The position numbers and the translations under genes are program-made. Shown here piece after piece: positions 25,510 through 35,476 of a stretch of 64,000 nucleotides of DNA. Within the stretch, counting starts at the first letter, position 1. Each line of letters starts with the position of its first letter. The stretch is from Roseateles chitinivorans (GTDB taxonomy: Bacteria > Pseudomonadota > Gammaproteobacteria > Burkholderiales > Burkholderiaceae_C): the NCBI RefSeq assembly GCF_002761755.1, contig NZ_PEOG01000005.1, positions 62,001 through 126,000 of the forward strand, written 5' to 3'. The notes under the pieces are model-generated. The model was not told where the DNA came from. It ran no database searches and saw nothing but the letters and a program-made list of their open reading frames with translations.

Positions 25510-25761
25510 ATGGCCGACGAGCTCAAGCCGGGCGAGGATCTGAAGCGGGCGATGCAGCGCAAGGGCTCGTTCCTGGGCACGCTGCGGGCGGTGGCCTGGT
25601 CCTTCTTCGGCGTGAGGAAGGGCTCGGAATACGAGAAGGATGTGTCGCAGCTCAACCCGCTGCACGTGATCGCGGCGGGCGTGCTCGCGGCGGTCCTGTT
25701 CGTGCTGGGATTGATCCTGCTGGTCCGCTGGGTGGTGAGCAGCGGTGCGGCAATGAACTGA
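25510..25761 (+). CDS. DUF2970 family membrane protein
   Basis: An 83-residue protein with a soluble N terminus (DLKRAMQRKGSFLGTLRAVAWSFFGVRKGSEYEKD) and one C-terminal membrane helix (VIAAGVLAAVLFVLGLILLVRWVV). It matches DUF2970, a family regularly found between ctaG and ctaE in betaproteobacteria. Role unknown, presumably in oxidase assembly or stability. ATG 25510 is used rather than a GTG at 25498. Confidence 0.82.
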   Translation: MADELKPGEDLKRAMQRKGSFLGTLRAVAWSFFGVRKGSEYEKDVSQLNPLHVIAAGVLAAVLFVLGLILLVRWVVSSGAAMN

Positions 25762-25786
25762 GAACTGAGTTCGAGGAGAAGAACGC

Positions 25787-26671
25787 ATGTCGGCAACGAC
25801 GACTCATGGCAATCAGCCTTATTACTTCGTGCCCGGCCCGTCCCGGCATCCGGCGATGGCCGCCTTCGGCCTGTTCTGGGTGATCCTGGGCGCGGGGCAG
25901 TGGGTCAACGGCCACGACTGGGGCAAGTGGTCGCTGCTGTTCGGCCTGCTGTGGTGGGCCTTCACGCTCAAGCAGTGGTTCGGCGACGCCATCCGCGAGA
26001 GCGAGAGCGGCCAGTACAGCGACCGGATCGACGTGTCCTTCCGCTGGAGCATGGGCTGGTTCATCTTCTCGGAAGTGATGTTCTTCGCCGCCTTCTTCGG
26101 CGCGCTGTTCTGGTCGCGCGGCTACAGCATCCCGACGCTGGGCAGCCTGGACAACGCGCTGCTGTGGCCCGACTTCAACGGCCTGTGGCCCAGCGTGGCG
26201 GCCGGCGCGACGGCTTCGCCGGCGGGCACGGTGGACGCGTTCTCGACGATGGGCCCGTGGCCGATCCCGACGATCAACACCGCGCTGCTGCTGACCTCGG
26301 GCGTGACGCTGACGATCGCGCACCATGCGCTGATCGCCGGCAAGCGCGCCAAGACGATCGGCTGGATGTGGGCGACGGTGCTGCTGGGCTTCGTGTTCCT
26401 GTGCTTCCAGGGCTACGAGTACTGGCATGCGTACCAGGAACTGAACCTGAAGCTGAGCTCGGGCATCTTCGGCTCGACCTTCTTCATGCTGACCGGCTTC
26501 CACGGCTTCCATGTGTTCGTCGGCATGCTGATGCTGCTGTTCATCACGCTGCGCCTGATGAAGGGCCACTTCACGCCGGAGCGCCACTTCGGTTTCGAGG
26601 GCGCGGCCTGGTACTGGCACTTCGTGGACGTCGTCTGGCTGGGCCTGTACGTGATCGTCTACTGGATGTGA
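25787..26671 (+). CDS. ctaE: cytochrome c oxidase subunit III
   Basis: A 294-residue inner-membrane subunit with about seven helices. Typical segments: YYFVPGPSRHP, FRWSMGWFIFSEVMFFAAFFGALFW, FQGYEYWHAY, STFFMLTGFHGFHVFVG and WYWHFVDVVWLGLYVIVYW. It supports proton uptake and stability of subunit I. The 3' end is followed by a classic intrinsic terminator at 26708. Confidence 0.96.
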   Translation: MSATTTHGNQPYYFVPGPSRHPAMAAFGLFWVILGAGQWVNGHDWGKWSLLFGLLWWAFTLKQWFGDAIRESESGQYSDRIDVSFRWSMGWFIFSEVMFFAAFFGALFWSRGYSIPTLGSLDNALLWPDFNGLWPSVAAGATASPAGTVDAFSTMGPWPIPTINTALLLTSGVTLTIAHHALIAGKRAKTIGWMWATVLLGFVFLCFQGYEYWHAYQELNLKLSSGIFGSTFFMLTGFHGFHVFVGMLMLLFITLRLMKGHFTPERHFGFEGAAWYWHFVDVVWLGLYVIVYWM

Positions 26672-26707
26672 TCGCGCGGACCGGCGCGGTCCGACGCTGA
26701 AAGACGA

Positions 26708-26737
26708 AGCGCCGCTCGAAGCGGCGCTTTGCTTTTC
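26708..26737 (+). terminator. Rho-independent terminator of the ctaC-E operon
   Basis: Perfect 10 bp stem AAGCGCCGCT / AGCGGCGCTT with a 3 nt loop, followed by TGCTTTT. The gap on to 26817 holds only low-complexity CCGGTC/GATCG repeats. Confidence 0.8.
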
Positions 26738-26817
26738 CGGTCCTGCCCCCCGCGCGAGCCGGTCGCTCGCCGGTCAATCGAGGGTCAATCGCCGGTCGAT
26801 TGCCGATCACTTGCCGG

Positions 26818-27027
26818 TCACTTGCCCAGGGGCAGCCCGGTCGGATGGATCCAGCCCATCCAGGCGCTGAAGAGGATGAACAGGAACAGCGCCACTGACA
26901 GTCCGACGCGCACCGCCAACGCGCGGGCCATGGTGGCCTTGCCCTTCTGCTTGCGCAGCATCAGGACGCCGGCGGAGAACAGCGCGCCCAGGATGCCGAT
27001 GAACGCGATGAGGACGATGACTTTCAT
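26818..27027 (-). CDS. twin-transmembrane protein (DUF2909-like)
   Basis: A 69-residue protein with two membrane helices (VIVLIAFIGILGALFSAGVLML and VGLSVALFLFILFSAWMGWI) separated by a basic loop (RKQKGKATMAR). Small twin-helix proteins of this type sit beside SURF1 in many betaproteobacterial oxidase loci. Its start codon overlaps the SURF1 start codon head to head (27025-27028), leaving no intergenic space. Confidence 0.8.
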   Translation of the reverse strand: MKVIVLIAFIGILGALFSAGVLMLRKQKGKATMARALAVRVGLSVALFLFILFSAWMGWIHPTGLPLGK

Positions 27028-27856
27028 GGCGGATGATTATTCCCACCGCGACCCGATGCGGCCATCGGGCCGGCCCCGAAGGCGGCATGGCGTCGTGGTG
27101 ATCGCGACGCTGGCCGGCGTGACGGCGGCGCTCGCGCTCGGCCTCTGGCAACTCGATCGCGCGGACCAGAAAAAGGCGATGCAACGCGCGATCGACGAAC
27201 GCGGCCGGCAGGCGCCGCTCGTGACCGCGGCGCTGCCGTCCGCGGCCGAACCGCCCGCGCCGGGGCTCGAGCATCGCCGCGCCGCCGTGGTCGGGCGCTG
27301 GGATGCGGCGCACACGATCTACCTCGACAACCGGGTGATGGACGGCCACACCGGCTTCTACGTCGTGACGCCGCTGCGGCTGGCCGGCCGCGACGAGGCG
27401 ATCCTGGTGCAGCGCGGTTGGGCGCCTCGCAATGCGGCGCGGCGCGAAGCGCTGCCGCCGGTGGCGACGCCGACGGGCGAGGTGCGGATCGCCGGCCGGC
27501 TCGCGCTGTCGGCGTCGCGGGCCTATGCGCTGGGGCGGGACGCGGAGCTGGGGCCGATCCGGCAGAATGTCGACCTCGCGGCCTTCCAGGCCGAGACGGG
27601 GCTGCGCCTGCTGCCGCTGGTGATGCTCCAGACGGAGCCGGACCCGCTGAGCGGTGCCGACGGCACCGACGGCCTGCGCCGCCACTGGCCACCGCCGGCG
27701 GTCGACATCCACAAGCATTACGGGTACGCGTTTCAATGGTTTGCGCTCGCGGCGCTGATCCTGGGTCTCTATGTCTGGTTCCAAGTCCTCGCTCCCCATC
27801 GGGCTGGCCGAGCCGCCCGCACCGACGAATCCCCCGATGAGCAGCGCCATGCATGA
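27026..27856 (+). CDS. SURF1 family oxidase assembly protein
   Basis: A 276-residue protein with membrane helices near both ends (VVVIATLAGVTAALALGLWQL and FQWFALAALILGLYVWFQVL). SURF1 signatures: LGLWQLDRADQK, GRWDAAHTIYLDNR, GFYVVTPLRL and VQRGWAPRN. SURF1 helps deliver haem A to subunit I. ATG 27026 overlaps the divergent gene's start; ATG 27056 is a plausible alternative. The 3' end overlaps the next gene. Confidence 0.9.
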   Translation: MADDYSHRDPMRPSGRPRRRHGVVVIATLAGVTAALALGLWQLDRADQKKAMQRAIDERGRQAPLVTAALPSAAEPPAPGLEHRRAAVVGRWDAAHTIYLDNRVMDGHTGFYVVTPLRLAGRDEAILVQRGWAPRNAARREALPPVATPTGEVRIAGRLALSASRAYALGRDAELGPIRQNVDLAAFQAETGLRLLPLVMLQTEPDPLSGADGTDGLRRHWPPPAVDIHKHYGYAFQWFALAALILGLYVWFQVLAPHRAGRAARTDESPDEQRHA

Positions 27857-28565
27857 CGGTCGCGCGCACGGCCAGGACGCGGCGCCGGCGCCGGTCGACA
27901 CGCCGCTGCCGCCGGACGGCCCGGTGACGCTGGCGGTGCATTCGGTGCCGATGCCCGACCTCGATCCTCCGAAGCGCTCGCGCTGGACGCTGTGGCTGGT
28001 GCTGCTGGTCTGCGCCGCGCCGGTGGTCGCGTCCTACTTCAGCTTCTACGTGCTGGACCTGCGCGGTCGCGCCTACGGCGACCTGATCCAGCCAACACGC
28101 GACCTGCCGGCCTCGCTGGCGCTGACCGACCTGAAGGGCGCGCCGGTGGCGGCCGTGTCCCTGCACGGGCAATGGTTGCTGACCTACGTGCCGGACCGCG
28201 CCTGCGACGAAGGCTGCGAGCGCATGCTGTTCATGCAGCGTCAACTGCGCGAGATGCTCGGCAAGGACCGCGACCGGCTCGACAAGCTGGTGCTGGTGCC
28301 CGACGACGTCAATCTGACGCCGGCGCAGATCGACGCGCTCACCGCGCATGGCGCGCCGGCCACGGTGCTGCGCGCGCCGCGGGCGGCGATCGAGGGCTGG
28401 CTGATGGCCGCGCCCGGGCACCGGATGGGCGAGCACCTGTTCCTGGTCGACCCGATGGGGCGCTGGATGCTGCGCACGCCCGCGACGCCGGAGCCGTCGG
28501 CGGTGAAGAAGGACCTGGAGCGCCTGATGCGGGCCAATGCCGGCTGGGACAAGCCGGGCCGCTGA
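27837..28565 (+). CDS. membrane-anchored SCO-like/thioredoxin-fold protein of the oxidase cluster
   Basis: A 242-residue protein with a Pro-rich cytoplasmic N terminus, one membrane helix (about 50-72, WTLWLVLLVCAAPVVASYF) and a periplasmic domain. It contains LLTYVPDRACDEGCERML, a CxxxC pair (Cys123, Cys127) spaced as in SCO copper chaperones. The rest resembles thioredoxin-like folds, with a late EHLFLVDPMGRWMLR segment. Conserved in this position between SURF1 and ctaA. It likely acts in copper delivery or disulfide reduction for CuA (inference). An upstream in-frame ATG at 27771 would overlap SURF1 by 86 bp; 27837 or 27849 is more likely. Confidence 0.7.
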   Translation: MSSAMHDGRAHGQDAAPAPVDTPLPPDGPVTLAVHSVPMPDLDPPKRSRWTLWLVLLVCAAPVVASYFSFYVLDLRGRAYGDLIQPTRDLPASLALTDLKGAPVAAVSLHGQWLLTYVPDRACDEGCERMLFMQRQLREMLGKDRDRLDKLVLVPDDVNLTPAQIDALTAHGAPATVLRAPRAAIEGWLMAAPGHRMGEHLFLVDPMGRWMLRTPATPEPSAVKKDLERLMRANAGWDKPGR

Positions 28566-28593
28566 CGGCGTCGAAGGAACAGGACCCCCGCGC

Positions 28594-29784
28594 ATGAACG
28601 GATTGGCGATCGGTTTCGATTTCGAGCCGCTGCTGGAACTGCTGGCGATGGCCGCGCTGGTCGGTGCGGTGCCGCTGGTGGCCTGGCAATGGCGCCACCG
28701 CGGCGACACGGCCGCGCGGCGGCTGCGCGCGCTGACGGTGCTGGCGACCTTCCTGACCTTCGACCTGATCCTGATCGGCGCGCTGACGCGGTTGACCGAT
28801 TCCGGGCTGGGCTGCCCCGACTGGCCGGGCTGCTACGGCAGCGCCTCGCCGATCGGGGCGAAGGCCGAGATCCTTGCCGCGCAGACGGCGATGCCCACCG
28901 GCCCGGTCACCCATGGCAAGGCCTGGATGGAGATGCTGCACCGCTACATGGCGGGCGGTGTCGGCTTCCTGCTGGTCGTGCTGGCGGTGTTGAGCTGGTG
29001 GGTCTGGCGGCGTGGCCGTCGCACCGGCGAGGCGACGCCGTCGCCCTGGTGGGCCACGCTGTCGCTCGCGTGGGTGCTGGTGCAGGGGCTGTTCGGCGCC
29101 TGGACGGTGACGATGAAGCTGTTTCCGGCGATCGTCACCTTGCACCTGCTGCTGGCGCTGGGGCTGCTGATGCTGCTGGCCTGGCAGGCGGAGGCCTACG
29201 CGCCCCGGCCGCTGGCCTGGCCGGTCGGTTTGCGGCGGGCAGTCCTGGCGTTCACCGGCGTGGCGATCGCGCAGGTGGCGCTGGGCGGCTGGGTCAGCAC
29301 GAACTACGCGGTGCTGGCCTGCCAGGATTTCCCGACCTGCCAGGGACAATGGCTGCCGCCGACCGACTTCCAGCACGGCTTCACGCTGTGGCGGGAGCTG
29401 GGGCGCGGCGCCCACGGCGGCTGGCTGCCCTTCGAGGCGCTGACCGCCATCCACCTGGCGCATCGCGCCGGCGCGATGGTCGTGTTCGCCGCGTTGCTCG
29501 CGCTGGCCTGGGCGCTGTGGCGCCAGGGCGGCAGCGACGCGGGCGGCGAGGGCCGCCGCTGGGCGCGCCGTCTGCTGGCGGTGGGCGGATGGCAACTGGC
29601 CTCCGGCCTGTCCAACGTGGTGCTGGGCTGGCCGCTGGTGGCCGCGCTGGCCCATACCGGCGGCGCCGCGGCGCTGCTGCTGATGTGCGCGATCCTGCTG
29701 GCGCGGCTGCGTGCCGGCAGATCGTCGAATGTGATCGAGCCGGCGGCGCAGCGCGCCGGCCTCCTGACGGTGAGTTCGAAATGA
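28594..29784 (+). CDS. ctaA: haem A synthase (COX15/CtaA)
   Basis: A 396-residue membrane protein with about eight helices that oxidises the C8 methyl of haem O to give haem A. Signatures: [73 protein letters not shown] and IHLAHRAGA (haem-ligating histidines). The stop overlaps the ctaB start. Confidence 0.95.
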   Translation: MNGLAIGFDFEPLLELLAMAALVGAVPLVAWQWRHRGDTAARRLRALTVLATFLTFDLILIGALTRLTDSGLGCPDWPGCYGSASPIGAKAEILAAQTAMPTGPVTHGKAWMEMLHRYMAGGVGFLLVVLAVLSWWVWRRGRRTGEATPSPWWATLSLAWVLVQGLFGAWTVTMKLFPAIVTLHLLLALGLLMLLAWQAEAYAPRPLAWPVGLRRAVLAFTGVAIAQVALGGWVSTNYAVLACQDFPTCQGQWLPPTDFQHGFTLWRELGRGAHGGWLPFEALTAIHLAHRAGAMVVFAALLALAWALWRQGGSDAGGEGRRWARRLLAVGGWQLASGLSNVVLGWPLVAALAHTGGAAALLLMCAILLARLRAGRSSNVIEPAAQRAGLLTVSSK

Positions 29785-30689
29785 GTTCCGCGACGCAGGC
29801 CGCCATGCCCTCCCGCTGGTGGCAGTTCTATCAACTGACCAAGCCCAAGGTCGTGCAGCTGATCGTGTTCTGCGCGGTCATCGGCATGGCGCTGGCGATC
29901 CCCGGGCTGCCGCAGGGGGACGAGTGGGTGCGGCTGATCGCCGGCACCGCCGGGATCTGGCTGGTGGCCGGCGCCGCGGCCGCCTTCAACTGCCTGATCG
30001 AGCAGCACATCGACGCCAAGATGAAGCGCACCGCGTGGCGTCCGACCGCGCGCGGCGAGCTGAGCCGCAACCAGACGCTGCTGTTCTCGGCCGGGCTGTG
30101 CGCGCTGGGCTCGGCCATCCTCTACCTGCTGGTGAATCCGCTGACGATGTGGCTGACCTTCGCCACCTTCGTCGGCTACGCGATCGTCTACACCGTCATC
30201 CTGAAGCCGATGACGCCGCAGAACATCGTGATCGGCGGCGCCTCCGGCGCGATGCCGCCGGTGCTGGGCTGGGCGGCGATGCGCGGCGAGCTGGGCGCCG
30301 AGGCCTGGCTGATGTGCCTGATCATCTTCCTGTGGACGCCGCCGCACTTCTGGGCGCTGGCGCTGTACCGCAGCGAGGACTACCGCAAGGCCGGCCTGCC
30401 GATGCTGCCGGTGACGCATGGCAACGCCTTCACGCGGCTGCAGATCTTCCTCTACACCTGGATCCTGTTCGCGGCGACGCTGTTGCCCTTCCTGACCGGC
30501 ATGAGCGGCTGGCTCTACCTGGCCGCGGCGATCGTGCTCGGCCTGATGTTCTGCCATCACGCATTCAAGCTCTGGAAGGCCTATTCGGAGGCGCTGGCGC
30601 GCAAGACCTTCCTCTTCTCGATCCTGCATCTGTCGCTGCTCTTCGGCGCGCTGCTGCTGGATCACTACCTCAGTCCCTGGCTCGGCTGA
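29781..30689 (+). CDS. ctaB: protohaem IX farnesyltransferase
   Basis: A 302-residue UbiA-type prenyltransferase converting haem B to haem O, the substrate of CtaA. Motifs: [15 protein letters not shown], the prenyl-diphosphate site [19 protein letters not shown], and [17 protein letters not shown]. About nine helices. Translation is coupled to ctaA by the 4 bp ATGA overlap at 29781. Confidence 0.96.
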   Translation: MSSATQAAMPSRWWQFYQLTKPKVVQLIVFCAVIGMALAIPGLPQGDEWVRLIAGTAGIWLVAGAAAAFNCLIEQHIDAKMKRTAWRPTARGELSRNQTLLFSAGLCALGSAILYLLVNPLTMWLTFATFVGYAIVYTVILKPMTPQNIVIGGASGAMPPVLGWAAMRGELGAEAWLMCLIIFLWTPPHFWALALYRSEDYRKAGLPMLPVTHGNAFTRLQIFLYTWILFAATLLPFLTGMSGWLYLAAAIVLGLMFCHHAFKLWKAYSEALARKTFLFSILHLSLLFGALLLDHYLSPWLG

Positions 30690-30736
30690 GCCGCGGACGC
30701 GCGCGCCGGCGACCTTCTTTCGGATCGGATGTGCTG

Positions 30737-31354
30737 ATGATCTCGCGACGTTTTCTCGGACTGGGCGCCGTCGGCGCGGTGGGCGCGGCGCTGCTGGCGG
30801 GCTGCGACAAGCTGGGCTTCTCCTCGGCGCCCAAGGCCAGCTTCCAGGGCGTGGACCTGACCGGCGCCGCCTATGCGCGCGGCTTCAGCCTGCCGGACCA
30901 GCACGGCCGCACCCGCACCCTCGAGGACTTCAAGGGCAAGGTCGTCGTCGTGTTCTTCGGCTTCACCCAATGTCCCGATGTCTGCCCGACGACCCTGGCC
31001 GAACTGGCCCAGGTGAAGAAGGCGCTGGGCGCCGATGGCGACAAGGTGCAGGGCGTGTTCATCACCGTCGATCCGGAGCGGGACAAGCCTGAGCTGCTCA
31101 AGGCCTACCTGGAGAGCTTCGATCCGGGCTTCGTCGCGCTGCGCGGCTCGCCGGAGCAGCTCAAGGAGGTGGCCAAGGAGTTCAAGGTCTACTACGCCAA
31201 GGTCCCTGGCAAGACGCCCGACAGCTACACGATGGACCACACCGCGGCGAGCTTCCTGTTCGATCCGCAGGGGCGGGTGCGGGTGTTCTCCCGTTATGGC
31301 GCCGGGGCGACCGCGCTGATGTCCGACATCAAGGCGTTGCTCGCCGGCCAGTGA
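30737..31354 (+). CDS. SCO family copper-delivery lipoprotein
   Basis: A 205-residue exported protein with a lipobox-like signal (LLAGCDKLG, Cys23) preceded by an RR pair. The thioredoxin-fold domain has the copper-binding C79-P-D-V-C83 in FFGFTQCPDVCPTTL and His168 in TMDHTAASF. SCO proteins metallate the CuA site of subunit II. Last gene of the oxidase block; the ATG at 30737 follows the in-frame GTG-CTG of an open upstream frame without homology. Confidence 0.94.
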   Translation: MISRRFLGLGAVGAVGAALLAGCDKLGFSSAPKASFQGVDLTGAAYARGFSLPDQHGRTRTLEDFKGKVVVVFFGFTQCPDVCPTTLAELAQVKKALGADGDKVQGVFITVDPERDKPELLKAYLESFDPGFVALRGSPEQLKEVAKEFKVYYAKVPGKTPDSYTMDHTAASFLFDPQGRVRVFSRYGAGATALMSDIKALLAGQ

Positions 31355-31373
31355 CGCCGGCCCCGCCATGAGA

Positions 31374-31396
31374 AAGGCCCCGCATCGCGGGGCCTT
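31374..31396. terminator. bidirectional terminator between SCO gene and rpoH
   Basis: Perfect 10 bp stem AAGGCCCCGC / GCGGGGCCTT with a 3 nt loop, followed by CTTC on the plus strand and preceded by TTTCTC on the minus strand. It serves two convergent genes. Confidence 0.7.
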
Positions 31397-31451
31397 CTTC
31401 GTGGTGCCCACCGTCTTGCCGGCGGGCCGCCGTCAGCGGGCGTTCAGGTGC

Positions 31452-32366
<915 letters not shown>

Positions 32367-32418
32367 GTGTTCGTTTCTCCTGTATCGGGCCGGTCCTCCG
32401 GTCCGATGGCTGGGAATA

Positions 32419-32445
32419 TTAGCACTCATGAGCGGCGAGTGCTAA
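32419..32445 (-). promoter_or_regulatory. CIRCE element (HrcA operator) upstream of rpoH
   Basis: TTAGCACTC, 9 nt spacer, GAGTGCTAA: an exact match to both 9 bp arms of the CIRCE consensus. It lies 53-79 bp before the rpoH start codon, and a TAATAT -10 candidate on the minus strand partly overlaps the arm nearest rpoH. HrcA binding would repress rpoH until misfolded proteins titrate GroEL. Confidence 0.92.
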
Positions 32446-32524
32446 AGCTCCCGAAAACAGGTCAGTCCGGGAAGGGCTACCTGCTCAAATCAGTGTGAAC
32501 CGGCCGTCTTAGGGCCGACTTAAG

Positions 32525-35290
32525 TCATTGATTTGCCGAAGAAACCGGCAGCTGGAAGCTGAAGGTCGAGCCTTCCTCCAGCCGGCTGTCCACGCGCAGT
32601 TCGCTGCCCATCAGCGCCAGCAGCCGCTGCGTGATGACCAGCCCGATCCCGGTGCCCTCGATGCCGCCCACCTCCCGGCCGAGGCGGTTGAAGGGCTGGA
32701 ACAGCTGCGCCTTCTGGGCGTCGCTCAGACCGGGGCCGGTGTCGGAGACGCTCAGTTCGACCATCGACTCCCCCGCCCGCCGGGCGCGCAGCCAGACCTT
32801 CCCCCCGGCGTGGTTGTACTTGACCGCATTGCTCAGGAGATTGGTCAGCACCTGCTTGAGCCGGGTGGCGTCGGCGCGCAACTCGCAGGCGTCGGAGGCC
32901 AGTTCCACCTCGATCGACACCCCCAGCCGCCGCCGCTGCGACTCGACCATCGCCAGGCTGTCGGCCGCGATCGGTTCCAGGTCCAGATGCTCGATCCGCA
33001 CCCGCAACTGGTCGGCGTCCAGTCGCGACAGGTCCAGCGTGTCGTCGATCATCTGCAGCAGATGCCAGCCCGACTGCTGGATCTGCGCCAGCCAGCCGCG
33101 CTGGCGCGGGCTGAGGATGGGATCGTGGTCCGCCTCGAGCAACTGCGCGAAACCCAGCATCGCGTTCAGCGGCGTGCGCAGCTCGTGGCTCATCCGCGAG
33201 AGGAACTCGTTCTTGGCGCGGTTGGCGGCGAGTTCCGCCTCATGCGTGCGCTCCAGCTCCGCCAGGCGCAACTGCTCGCCGATGTCCTCGACGATGCCCA
33301 GCAGCCGGTAGGGCTGCCCCTGGGCATCGCGCAGCAGGCTGACGGTGGCGCGCACGGTGATGAGCTGCCCCTGGGCGCCGATGTAGCGCTTGATGCGGCT
33401 GTAGCGGCCGAGTTCGCCCCGGATCAGGGCCATGCCCAGCCGGCTGTCCTCCGCCCGGTCGTCGGGGTGGGTGATCGCCATCACCGAGCGCGCCTTGAGC
33501 TGCTCGACGCTCATGCCCAGCAGCTGGCAGAAGTAGGGGTTGACCTCCTGCGGCCGCGCCTTGAGGTCGCAGGAGACCACGCCGATCGGCGCATGCTCGA
33601 CGATGGTCCTGAAGCGCTCCTCGCTGTCGCGCAGCCGCAGCCGGGCTTCCTCGACGCGGCGCGCCACGCGGGCGGTCGTGCCGGTGATGGTCAGCAGCAG
33701 CAGGCCCAGCAGCGCGGTGCCGGTGAGGCCGGCGATGGCGAAGGGCAGGGCGGCACTGCCTTCCAGCGCCGGCAGGCCGGTCGGGCTGTAGACGACCAGG
33801 CGCCAGGCACGGCCGGCGAAGTCCAGTTCACGCGACTGGCTCGGCAGCGTGTCGGGCAGGCGCAGGCAGCGCGCATCGCCGGCCAGCAACGGACGTTGGC
33901 TGCCGGGCGTGGCGTCGAGCAGGCAGTAGTCGAGTTGGCCGGCGCGCGCCGGCAGGGCGCCGTGCAGCAGTGCTTCCGGACGCAGCGTGGCGAAGGCCAC
34001 GCCGAGCGGACGCCGCGGACGTCCGGCCGCGTCGCGCGGCTCGGTGGAACCGCCTTCGTACAGCGCCCGGTAGACGACCACGCCCATCAGCGTCACGCCG
34101 ACGTCCTGCGACAGCGGGAAGCTCTCGGTCGCCGCCGGCTGGCCGGTGGCGATGGCGCGCTCCTGCGCCGCGCGCGCCTGCGGAATGCTGCGGATGTTGG
34201 CGCCCATCGCCGGCCGGTTGCGGGCATACGGCGCGATCAGGCGGATCGGCAGCAGCAGGTCGGGATCGGGCTGCAGGTCGCCGGGCCGGCGACGCTCGAA
34301 GACGCGGTAGTTGAGGTAGCCATCGGCCTGCGCCGCGCGCTCGAACGCCGGTACCTCCTGCGGCCGCAGCAGCGGCGCCCAGCCGACCGCATGCACCGCG
34401 CCCCCGGCGCGGGCGCGCTCCGCATGGGCGCGCTCGAAGTCGGCGCGGCTGATGTGCGGGGCCACCAGCAGCAGGCTGTGGTTGGCCTCCAGCGCCGTCA
34501 GCGGCATGGACAGCGTGTCGGCCAGGCTGCTCAGCGCGCTGGTCGCCTCGAGCTCGAAGGCCTGGCGGCGGCGACCCTCCTCGTTGTCGGCGACCTGCCG
34601 CGTGGCGCCGAACAGCAGCGCGCAGGCGATGACCAGCGGCAGCGCCACGCTGAGCCGGCGTGGCGCCCAGTGCCGGCGGGGCAGGCCGAACAGCGCCAGC
34701 GACACCGGCGCGCCGATCAGCACGCCGATCGCATCGCCGATCCACCAGGCCAGCCAGTGCGACGCGACCTGCGACGGCCCGATCGCGCCGCTGCCCCACA
34801 GCGCCGCGACGCCGACGGTCGGGCCGACGAGGCAGGCGACGCCGGCGGTCGCGGCGAGGAAGCGCAGCAGCTCGGCGGGCTCGCACAGCGGTGGATGGGG
34901 TCCGGTCCAGCGCCGGGCCAGCACCGCGCCGAGCCAGGCCTGCAGTGCGCCGCCGATGCCGACCAGCAAGGGCTGCAGGAGGGCGAGATGGCCGCGTTCC
35001 ACGCCGATGGCGAGGCTGACGGCCGCGCCGCCCAGCGCGATGCCGGGCAGCACCGGTCGCCCCCAGCGCAGCACCGCCGCGACCGCGAGACCCGCGGCGG
35101 GATAGATCGGCGAGACGAAGTCCGGCGGCAGGATCAGCCGCAGCGCCAGCACGCCCAGGACGGCATAGGCCAGCGCCACGGCGGCATTCAGCACCGCGAG
35201 GCGTGCCAGCGAGCGTCCCGGCGGCGGATCCTCCGGCGCATGACGACCGGGAGCGGCGACGACGTTCGTGGAAGAAGGCGCTTCGGTCAT
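32525..35290 (-). CDS. MASE1-CHASE-PAS sensor histidine kinase
   Basis: A 921-residue membrane sensor. The N-terminal MASE1-like region has about eight helices (to about residue 230), then a periplasmic CHASE domain (ADTLSMPLTALEANHSLLLV, HAVGWAPLLR, ...VGVTLMGVVVYRALY) and another helix (LPFAIAGLTGTALLGLLLL). A PAS/PAC module follows (FRTIVEHAPIGVVSCD, GIVEDIGEQ). The HisKA domain has the phospho-His near residue 702 (SHELRTPLNAML), and the HATPase domain has NAVKYN, DTGPGL and GTGIGL. No receiver domain and no adjacent cognate regulator. ATG 35290 is preferred over a GTG at 35296. Its 3' end faces the rpoH promoter region, same strand. Confidence 0.88.
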   Translation of the reverse strand: MTEAPSSTNVVAAPGRHAPEDPPPGRSLARLAVLNAAVALAYAVLGVLALRLILPPDFVSPIYPAAGLAVAAVLRWGRPVLPGIALGGAAVSLAIGVERGHLALLQPLLVGIGGALQAWLGAVLARRWTGPHPPLCEPAELLRFLAATAGVACLVGPTVGVAALWGSGAIGPSQVASHWLAWWIGDAIGVLIGAPVSLALFGLPRRHWAPRRLSVALPLVIACALLFGATRQVADNEEGRRRQAFELEATSALSSLADTLSMPLTALEANHSLLLVAPHISRADFERAHAERARAGGAVHAVGWAPLLRPQEVPAFERAAQADGYLNYRVFERRRPGDLQPDPDLLLPIRLIAPYARNRPAMGANIRSIPQARAAQERAIATGQPAATESFPLSQDVGVTLMGVVVYRALYEGGSTEPRDAAGRPRRPLGVAFATLRPEALLHGALPARAGQLDYCLLDATPGSQRPLLAGDARCLRLPDTLPSQSRELDFAGRAWRLVVYSPTGLPALEGSAALPFAIAGLTGTALLGLLLLTITGTTARVARRVEEARLRLRDSEERFRTIVEHAPIGVVSCDLKARPQEVNPYFCQLLGMSVEQLKARSVMAITHPDDRAEDSRLGMALIRGELGRYSRIKRYIGAQGQLITVRATVSLLRDAQGQPYRLLGIVEDIGEQLRLAELERTHEAELAANRAKNEFLSRMSHELRTPLNAMLGFAQLLEADHDPILSPRQRGWLAQIQQSGWHLLQMIDDTLDLSRLDADQLRVRIEHLDLEPIAADSLAMVESQRRRLGVSIEVELASDACELRADATRLKQVLTNLLSNAVKYNHAGGKVWLRARRAGESMVELSVSDTGPGLSDAQKAQLFQPFNRLGREVGGIEGTGIGLVITQRLLALMGSELRVDSRLEEGSTFSFQLPVSSANQ

Positions 35291-35362
35291 GGGCACCAGC
35301 GTAGCGCCGCTGTGCGCATGGCGACACGAAGATTTGCCCTGCCCCGGAAGCCTGTCACGCGA

Positions 35363-35378
35363 ATCCGGCGCGCCGGAT
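35363..35378. repeat. 16 bp perfect palindrome in the kinase/DUF2892 divergent gap
   Basis: ATCCGGCGCGCCGGAT, fully symmetrical, 73 bp before the kinase start. May be an operator; no known motif recognised. Confidence 0.35.
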
Positions 35379-35476
35379 CAAGGCTCGGCCGTGACGGTGG
35401 CAACGGGGCGCCTGTGATCGGTACCCGGCTGCATCGATGAATCCGCAGCAGGGAGCCGGCGAACCTGGCCCGGCAA

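Noticed and set aside
32367..32429. Longer RpoH start at 32429
   Set aside because: It would put the CIRCE operator across the start codon, and the family start MSNSLAL with a good AGGAG lies at 32366.
35363..35378. 16 bp palindrome as an attachment or transfer site
   Set aside because: Isolated, short, with no mobility gene nearby; listed only as a possible operator.
32528..35440. 970-codon plus-strand frame opposite the MASE1/CHASE kinase
   Set aside because: Antisense shadow of a protein with clear domains; composition is Gln/Arg/Ala-rich and no motif is visible.
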